A DNA stretch of 64,000 nt from Streptomyces sp. DH5 (lineage in GTDB: Bacteria > Actinomycetota > Actinomycetes > Streptomycetales > Streptomycetaceae), in NCBI RefSeq assembly GCF_020873915.1, contig NZ_JAHWGP010000007.1, forward strand, positions 186,001 through 250,000. Reading direction: 5' to 3'. A program made the translations under genes and the position numbers. Each line of letters opens with the position of its first letter. Position 1 is the first letter of the stretch. Below the pieces are notes generated by a model that saw only the letters and a list, made by a program, of their open reading frames with translations, had not been told where the DNA came from and ran no database searches. This document shows positions 59,304-64,000 of this stretch, piece by piece.

Positions 59304-60080
59304 GTGTCGTCGAGCACGCCCCGAACGCACCGCAGGAGGTGGCTGACCGGCCTGGCCGGCGCCGCCGCGCTCGTCATCGCCTTCCCCGCCACCGCCTTCG
59401 CCGCTCCCCCGCCCGCCCTGCCCGCCAGCGCCGACACCCTGGAGCGGACCTTCCAGCCCGCCTACGACTACGACACCGACGGCTGCTACCCCACGGCCGC
59501 GATCGGCCCGGACGGAACGGTCAACCCCGGCCTCAAGCCGACGGGCGCGCTGAACGGCAACTGCCGCGACGCCTCGGACCTGGCGGACACCAACGGCTAC
59601 GCCCGCTCCACGTGCAACAACGGATGGTGCGCCATCGTCTACGCCCTGTACTTCGAGAAGGACCAGGCCCTGCCGGGCATCGGCCTCGGGGGCCACCGCC
59701 ACGACTGGGAGCACGTCGTGGTGTGGGTGCAGAACGGCACGGCCCAGTACGTCGCCACGTCCAACCACGGGTCGTTCACGGTCCACTCACGGTCGGCGGT
59801 CCGCTTCGAGGGCACGCACCCGAAGATCGTCTACCACAAGGACGGCATCGGCACCCACTGCTTCCGCCTCGCGGGCGCGGGCGACGAACCGCCGGAGAAC
59901 CACCGGGGCAGCTGGCAGTACCCGGCCCTGGTCGGGTGGAACGGCTATCCGGCGGGACTGCGCGACAAGCTCGTCTCGCACGACTTCGGCAGCGCCCACT
60001 TCGGCCTGAAGGACGGCAGTTTCGCCTCCCATCTCGCGGCGGCCAGGCCCGCGGGCATCCCGTTCGACCCGAACGGCTGA
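59304..60080 (+). CDS. secreted NPP1 (necrosis-inducing) family protein
   Basis: 258 residues from GTG 59304 with AGAGGAGGACG upstream. A signal peptide ends at ATAFA (about residue 33). The mature protein has the NPP1 hallmark GHRHDWEHVVVW at 130-141, whose acidic/His residues bind calcium, and two N-terminal disulfide candidates (CRD, CNNGWC). Plant-pathogen members (NLPs) permeabilise plant membranes; roles in Streptomyces are unknown. Monocistronic with an exceptional terminator palindrome 10 bases after its stop. Confidence 0.94.
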   Translation: MSSSTPRTHRRRWLTGLAGAAALVIAFPATAFAAPPPALPASADTLERTFQPAYDYDTDGCYPTAAIGPDGTVNPGLKPTGALNGNCRDASDLADTNGYARSTCNNGWCAIVYALYFEKDQALPGIGLGGHRHDWEHVVVWVQNGTAQYVATSNHGSFTVHSRSAVRFEGTHPKIVYHKDGIGTHCFRLAGAGDEPPENHRGSWQYPALVGWNGYPAGLRDKLVSHDFGSAHFGLKDGSFASHLAAARPAGIPFDPNG

Positions 60081-60090
60081 CCGGAGCGGC

Positions 60091-60136
60091 CCCGTTGAGG
60101 CCGGAAACGCCGTACGGCGTTTCCGGCCTCAACGGG
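60091..60136. terminator. 46-bp perfect palindrome
   Basis: CCCGTTGAGGCCGGAAACGC and its exact complement meet at CGTACG with no loop, giving 23-base arms. It lies between the NPP1 stop and the hemC start, and must act as terminator for NPP1; it would also form in the leader of hemC. Confidence 0.9.
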
Positions 60137-60161
60137 TGCCGTGAGGGTCTATCGTGTCGCC

Positions 60162-61097
60162 ATGTCCGCTCCCGGAACGATCCGCATCGTGTCCCGCGAC
60201 TCGCCCATGGCGCTCGCCCAAGTGGATCGGGTACGTGAGGAGTTGGCCGCCGTCCGGCCCGGCGTGCGCACCGAGGTCGTCCCGGTGAGGACGACCGGTG
60301 ACAAGTGGCTGGGCGACCTGTCGCAGGTGGACGGCAAGGGCGCCTTCACCAAGGAGGTGGACGCCTCACTGCTGGCGGGTGAGGCGGATCTCGCCGTGCA
60401 CTGCCTCAAGGACGTGCCCGCCGACCGGCCGCTCCCGGCGGGCACCGTGTTCGCCGCGTTCCTGAAGCGGGACGACATCCGTGACGCACTGGTGCATCCC
60501 GGCGGACTCACCCTGGACCGGCTCGCCCCGGGAACGCGGATCGGCACCTCCTCGGTGCGCCGGGTCGCCCAGCTCGCCGCCACCCACCCGCACCTGCGGT
60601 GCGTACCGATGCGCGGCAACGCCAACCGGCGGCTGCGCAAGCTCGCGGACGGCGAGGCGGACGCGCTGCTCCTCGCGGTCTCCGGGCTGGAACGCATCGG
60701 CCGCACCGATGTGATCAGCGAGGTGCTCTCCCCCGAGGTGATGATGCCGCCCATCGGCGCGGGGGTCCTCGCCCTGCAGTGCCGCGAGGGCGACAGCGGA
60801 CTCATCGAGGCGGTCGGCGTCCTCGGTCACCCGGACACCCATCGCGAGGCCGACGCCGAGCGCATGTTCCTGCATGTGCTGCAGGGGCACTGCAACAGCC
60901 CGATCGCCGGGTACGCGCGAGTGGACCGGGGCGGGGAACTCTCCCTCAGCGCCTGCGTCTTCACACCGGACGGCAAGACGCGGCTGAACGCCCACGAGTG
61001 GGCGGGACGGCTCGACCCGGCCACGCTCGGCACCTCGGTCGCCGTGGCCCTGCTGCGTCAGGGCGCCCGCGAGATCATCGACGGCATCCCGCACTGA
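60162..61097 (+). CDS. hemC: hydroxymethylbilane synthase (porphobilinogen deaminase)
   Basis: 311 residues from ATG 60162. Catalytic Asp84 in [12 protein letters not shown] and cofactor-binding Cys244 in [15 protein letters not shown] are present, with the substrate-binding [23 protein letters not shown] and [11 protein letters not shown] loops. The family polymerises four porphobilinogens into hydroxymethylbilane on the way to haem and corrins. No other haem gene is near, whereas Streptomyces usually has hemC in a hemACD/B cluster, so this is probably a second, diverged copy; HCNSP instead of GGCQVP and GDKWL instead of GD fit that. Confidence 0.93.
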   Translation: MSAPGTIRIVSRDSPMALAQVDRVREELAAVRPGVRTEVVPVRTTGDKWLGDLSQVDGKGAFTKEVDASLLAGEADLAVHCLKDVPADRPLPAGTVFAAFLKRDDIRDALVHPGGLTLDRLAPGTRIGTSSVRRVAQLAATHPHLRCVPMRGNANRRLRKLADGEADALLLAVSGLERIGRTDVISEVLSPEVMMPPIGAGVLALQCREGDSGLIEAVGVLGHPDTHREADAERMFLHVLQGHCNSPIAGYARVDRGGELSLSACVFTPDGKTRLNAHEWAGRLDPATLGTSVAVALLRQGAREIIDGIPH

Positions 61098-61103
61098 CCC
61101 CGG

Positions 61104-61625
61104 TCAGGACGTGCCCTCCTCCGCCTGCTCCTGGAGGAAGACGCTCACCTGCTGGGCGAGGCTGTCCCGGCCGGCGCCGACGGGCGTGCCCGCGGAGCCC
61201 TCGCGCACCCCGACGCCGCCGGTCCACAACCGGCGGCCGGCCCACTCCTCGTCGGCGCGCAGCTGCACCTGGACGTCGACCTGCCCCAGGGCCGCCTCGG
61301 GGCCCGCGGCGTAGATCACGGCGGTGGCACGGCGCAGCGGGTAGATGTCGAATCCCTCGACGAACTGCGAGTTGCGCCAGTCGATGAACGCGCTCTCACC
61401 GTCGGGACCGGTCCGCACGTCGATCTGACCGTCCTCGAGATGAATGCAGAAAGGCCGGTTCCCGCGATTCTCGACGGTCACGCGGACACTGAAGTACGCC
61501 AGCCCGTCGGCGGCGTCGTCCCGCCCGCGGGGCGGCTCGCCCGGTTCCAGACGGTGGACGCGGACCCGCAGACCGGCATGCTCGTCGTACTCCTGCCAGT
61601 CCCCGACCACGTTCGGCTCGTACAC
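61104..61625 (-). CDS. hypothetical protein with Ig-like/DUF4352-type strand pattern
   Basis: 173 residues from GTG 61625 (GAGGTG upstream). A beta-rich cytosolic protein: GLRVRVHRLEPGEPP, LAYFSVRVTVENRGNRPFCI, HLEDGQIDVRTGPDGES, FDIYPLRRATAVIYAAGPEA. The VRVTVENRGNRPF strand resembles domains that follow lipoprotein anchors, but no signal peptide is present. A C-terminal helix (SLAQQVSVFLQEQAEEG) ends the protein. Function unknown; convergent with hemC, separated by 6 bases. Confidence 0.72.
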   Translation of the reverse strand: MYEPNVVGDWQEYDEHAGLRVRVHRLEPGEPPRGRDDAADGLAYFSVRVTVENRGNRPFCIHLEDGQIDVRTGPDGESAFIDWRNSQFVEGFDIYPLRRATAVIYAAGPEAALGQVDVQVQLRADEEWAGRRLWTGGVGVREGSAGTPVGAGRDSLAQQVSVFLQEQAEEGTS

Positions 61626-62131
61626 ATTGCACCTCTCGACTTCTGTCCGCTGTTTCCTATCTGTGGGCTCAGCGCACTGTCAAACGGGCGGAATGCGCTG
61701 TGGTCAGGCGGTTCGCCCGATCTGATCGGTGATCAAGCGCTGCGCTGGAGAAATCCCCCGGCCGGCCCGCCCGGCCCACCGCGGCGGCGTGCCGCACATC
61801 ACGTCCGCCGCGGTGATCACCCGCGCTCCGCGGCGGCGGGCCGCGCCACCGGTCGCACCGCGGCCCCGGCCGTCCTCCGCCCCGGCCCGCGTTTCACGCA
61901 CTGAATTCTTTCGATTCCAGAACGTACTCCTCCGGAAATGCGGACCCGTGAATCACCGTGAATTCCGGAAGCCGTTTTGAAAGGACGGCACACGGGGAAT
62001 GGAATGCTCAGTGCTTCGGACAGGAGGCACGTCCGTGGGAACCGGCTCGCCGGCCCCGGGCCCGCCCGGTCCGCTCCGCCGCTTCCCACGGGGTCCGTCC
62101 CATCCGGCATCCCGCTCAGGGAGGTGCGCTG
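61626..62131. other. 506-bp promoter region of the sigma factor gene
   Basis: Between divergent genes, no coding sequence recognised. Contains a short AT-richer segment (about 61905-61990) and the SigB-type promoter match listed separately. Confidence 0.6.
61974..62000 (+). promoter_or_regulatory. SigB-like promoter match ahead of the sigma factor gene
   Basis: GTTT (61974-61977) and GGGAAT (61995-62000) resemble the -35 (GTTT) and -10 (GGGTAT/C) of Streptomyces SigB-family promoters, though the 17-base spacing exceeds the usual 14-16. It would allow autoregulation. The leader to ATG 62132 would be about 125 bases. Inference only. Confidence 0.4.
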
Positions 62132-62923
62132 ATGCGTACCGTCAGTCCCAGGAAGCCGCACTCCCACGACGACGCCCCCGACACGGCGGGGGACTTCGCA
62201 CGTCTGGCCGGGTTGCCCGAAGGGCCCGAGCGCCGGACGCTGCGCGACGAACTGGTCACCGCCTGGCTGCCCATGGCCGAGCGGATCGCCGTCCGGTTCC
62301 GCGGGCGCGGTGAGGCACTCGAGGATCTGTACCAGGTGGCGGCCCTCGGCCTGGTGAAGGCCGTCGACCACTACGACCCGGCGCGCGGCAACGCCTTCGA
62401 GGCGTACGCCGTGCCGACCATCACCGGTGAGATCAAGCGGCACTTCCGTGACCACATGTGGACGCTGCACGTGCCGCGCCGGGTCCAGGACCTGCGCAAC
62501 CGCGTGCGGCACGCCGCGAAGGAGCTGTCACAGACGACCCCGGGCCGGGCCCCCACCGTTCCGGAGATCGCCGCGTACGCCCGGCTGACCGAGGACGAGG
62601 TGCGCACCGGTGCGGAGGCTCTGGGGTGCTTCTCCGCGCTGTCGCTGGAGGCCGAGATGCCGGGCACCGACGGGTACGCCCTCGGGGACGCGATCGGCGG
62701 CCCGGACCCGGCCTACGACACGGTGGTCGACCGGGTGGCGGTGCGGCCCTGTCTGGAGGCGCTGCCGGAGCGCGAGCGGCTCATCCTCTATCTGCGCTTC
62801 TTCAAGGGGATGACGCAGAGCGGGATCGCCGAGCAGCTCGGCATCTCGCAGATGCACGTCTCCCGGCTGCTCAGCAGCTGTTTCGCCCAGCTGCGCGAGG
62901 AGCTGGGCACCGAGGCGGAGTGA
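62132..62923 (+). CDS. RNA polymerase sigma factor, SigB/F/G family
   Basis: 263 residues from ATG 62132 (AGGGAGGTG upstream). Region 2: LYQVAALGLVKAVDHYDPAR and NAFEAYAVPTITGEIKRHFR; region 3: TLHVPRRVQDLRNRV and PTVPEIAAYARLTEDEVRTG; region 4: LPERERLILYLRFFKGMTQS and GIAEQLGISQMHVSRLLSSC. These are classic group 3 (stress/sporulation) sigma features. No anti-sigma gene is adjacent, so it is probably controlled by a partner-switching system elsewhere. The two SpoIIE phosphatases in this window are candidate inputs. Confidence 0.96.
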   Translation: MRTVSPRKPHSHDDAPDTAGDFARLAGLPEGPERRTLRDELVTAWLPMAERIAVRFRGRGEALEDLYQVAALGLVKAVDHYDPARGNAFEAYAVPTITGEIKRHFRDHMWTLHVPRRVQDLRNRVRHAAKELSQTTPGRAPTVPEIAAYARLTEDEVRTGAEALGCFSALSLEAEMPGTDGYALGDAIGGPDPAYDTVVDRVAVRPCLEALPERERLILYLRFFKGMTQSGIAEQLGISQMHVSRLLSSCFAQLREELGTEAE

Positions 62924-62949
62924 CCGGGTCCGGCCGGGCGGGGGCCCGC

Positions 62950-63270
62950 TCAGCGCTCCGGCGGGGCGCCGGGGAGCCGGGTGGGGCCGATCCGGTCCAG
63001 GACCTCCTCCAGCACCGTGCGCACCTCGGCGGGCAGCAGGCCGGTGCGGCCCCAGACGAGGATCATGTCGGCGACGTTGCGGAGTTTGATGTTCGTGCGC
63101 TGGGAAACCTCCTTGAGGACCGTCCAGCCCTGGTCGGGCGAGACCCGTCCCAGTGCGACGATCATGCCGATCGCCTGGTCCACCACCGCGTGCGAGACGA
63201 CCGCGTCCTTCAGCTGCTGTACCTCTTCCTCCAGCTGGAGAATCCGGTCCGCGCCCCCGTCCGTGGGCAT
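62950..63270 (-). CDS. ANTAR domain protein with N-terminal coiled coil
   Basis: 106 residues from ATG 63270, the ATG being best placed behind GGAGGT; a GTG at 63276 is too close to it. A short coiled coil ADRILQLEEEVQQLKDAVVS (about 9-28) leads into ANTAR: VDQAIGMIVALGRVSPDQGW and LKEVSQRTNIKLRNVADMIL. There is no sensor domain, so dimerisation through the coiled coil may suffice. Predicted RNA-binding antiterminator. Convergent with the sigma factor gene. Confidence 0.9.
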   Translation of the reverse strand: MPTDGGADRILQLEEEVQQLKDAVVSHAVVDQAIGMIVALGRVSPDQGWTVLKEVSQRTNIKLRNVADMILVWGRTGLLPAEVRTVLEEVLDRIGPTRLPGAPPER

Positions 63271-63413
63271 GGTCACCTCCGGGTCCGGTGTGCCGCTCTC
63301 GTCGAGCCGTCGCAGGGTGCTTGAGTGCCTTCACCCAGTGTCGGATTCCTCCATCGTCGCTACTGGGGCCGCCCTGTGCCACCGGGGTGGCCCGGGGGGC
63401 GTGCGGGGGCACC

Positions 63414-63437
63414 GTTTCGGGCCCGCCGCCGGGGTAC
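63414..63437 (+). promoter_or_regulatory. SigB-type promoter ahead of the VOC gene
   Basis: GTTT (63414-63417), 14 bases, GGGTAC (63432-63437): a close match to the Streptomyces SigB-family consensus (GNNTN14-16GGGTAC/T), 85 bases upstream of ATG 63522. Confidence 0.55.
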
Positions 63438-63521
63438 CCGGCAGGCGCCCGGGCCGGTGTCCGGCCGACACTGGTGCCTTCCGGGTGGCTGCCAGGCCGA
63501 AGAGATCAGGACACGACTGCC

Positions 63522-64000
63522 ATGAACCACGACACACCCTCCTCCGCCGCCACGGAGGTCTTCTCCACGCACTCCGTCTACGGCGCGCCCTGCTGGGTGA
63601 GCCTGACCAGCCGGGACGTGCGGACTACCGAGGAGTTCTACGGGGCGGTGCTGGGCTGGGAGTGGCGTCCGATGCGTCTGGGCGACCGGTTCCGGGTCGC
63701 CCTGGCCGACGGCCGGCCGGTCGCCGGGATCGCCGCCGTCGCCGGAATGTGGCAGATGGCGGTGGCGTGGACCCCGTACTTCGCGGTGCGCAGTGCCGAC
63801 GAGGCCGCGGCGCGGGTGCAGGAACGCGGCGGAACGGCGGCGGTCGGGCCCCTCTCGCTGCCGCCCGGGCGCGCGGCGCTGCTCGCCGACCGGGACGGGG
63901 CGACGTTCGGGGTGTGGGAGGGGGAACTCTTCAGTGACTGGGCCGCCTGGCACCGGGCGCAGCCCGCGTTCATCCGGCTGCACACCCGGGACGCCTTCGA
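63522..64000 (+). CDS. VOC (glyoxalase/bleomycin-resistance-like) family protein, 3' end off the window
   Basis: About 159 codons of a gene starting at ATG 63522, running off the right edge. GAPCWVSLTSRDVRTTEEFYGAVLGWEWRPM is the first beta-alpha-beta unit of VOC proteins, and VAWTPYFAVRSADEAAARVQERGGTAAVG and LLADRDGATFGVWEG the second. In Streptomyces such proteins often have two such repeats (about 250-270 residues), and the remaining sequence off-window probably holds the second. Ligand unknown; possible antibiotic-binding or enzymatic role. A SigB-type promoter lies upstream. Confidence 0.9.
   Translation, partial: MNHDTPSSAATEVFSTHSVYGAPCWVSLTSRDVRTTEEFYGAVLGWEWRPMRLGDRFRVALADGRPVAGIAAVAGMWQMAVAWTPYFAVRSADEAAARVQERGGTAAVGPLSLPPGRAALLADRDGATFGVWEGELFSDWAAWHRAQPAFIRLHTRDAF

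Noticed and set aside
1-64000. CRISPR arrays, tRNA or rRNA genes
   Set aside because: No regularly spaced repeats with unique spacers, no cloverleaf with a T-loop GTTCGANTC consensus in context, and no rRNA segments were seen on reading; a covariance-model search would be decisive.

Overview
The window reads as chromosomal DNA of a Streptomyces or a very close relative. It is uniformly very GC-rich, uses GTG and TTG starts freely, links genes by 4-base ATGA/GTGA overlaps, and carries families typical of that genus: SpoIIE-type phosphatases, ANTAR and GAF-ANTAR proteins, the PF04672 methyltransferase family, a streptogrisin-type protease, a PucR regulator, class-E-sortase-type LAxTG proteins and CebR boxes. 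I cannot name the species. No rRNA, tRNA, CRISPR array, origin or prophage was recognised.

Layout. 1-4636: an oxidation module (FAD oxidoreductase cut by the left edge, SRPBCC protein, MpaB-type oxygenase), a membrane-anchored Mrr-type nuclease, a GAF-ANTAR regulator and a secreted AMIN-like protein. 4800-7950: a multi-sensor SpoIIE phosphatase, a small protein and an MMPL transporter scrap. 8036-11825: a secreted polysaccharide module (DUF1996 protein with LAETG anchor, lytic polysaccharide monooxygenase, GNAT acetyltransferase) with two perfect CebR boxes. 11900-14305: BrkB membrane protein, flavodoxin-like protein, methyltransferase. 14771-17495: ArsR regulator, RsbW-like kinase and SulP transporter. 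17568-24648: membrane protein, zinc alcohol dehydrogenase, a 1441-residue P-type ATPase and its membrane partner. 24905-26658: a nucleotidyltransferase/BON-like/metallophosphoesterase operon. 26873-31821: methyltransferase, phoD scrap, secreted protease, CYP152-type P450, unknown protein.

32082-40248 is a seven-gene sugar operon: UDP-xylose-synthase-like enzyme, NodU-type carbamoyltransferase, three glycosyltransferases, sedoheptulose-7-phosphate isomerase and a fused heptose kinase/nucleotidyltransferase. It probably builds an activated heptose and a carbamoylated heptose/pentose glycan, and it is the best candidate here for an undescribed system.

40360-49000: MFS exporter, a 329-bp internally deleted IS30-type element, hemerythrin, DoxX, fructosamine-kinase-like protein, catalase, a small protein and a PucR regulator with tandem helix-turn-helix domains. 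49094-58078: Sua5-type protein, dienelactone hydrolase, metallophosphoesterase, TauD dioxygenase, aldo/keto reductase, a second SpoIIE phosphatase with its own kinase domain, a peroxiredoxin/DoxX pair and a MarR regulator. 58185-59158 is a frameshifted ATP-dependent DNA ligase. 59304-64000: secreted NPP1 protein, HemC-type protein, unknown protein, SigB/F-family sigma factor, ANTAR protein and a VOC protein cut by the right edge.

Overall this is accessory chromosome rich in oxidative/redox functions and partner-switching signalling, with several gene remnants (MMPL, phoD, DNA ligase, IS30) that indicate ongoing decay and turnover. Two SigB-like promoter matches (before the sigma gene and the VOC gene) fit a general stress theme but are inference.
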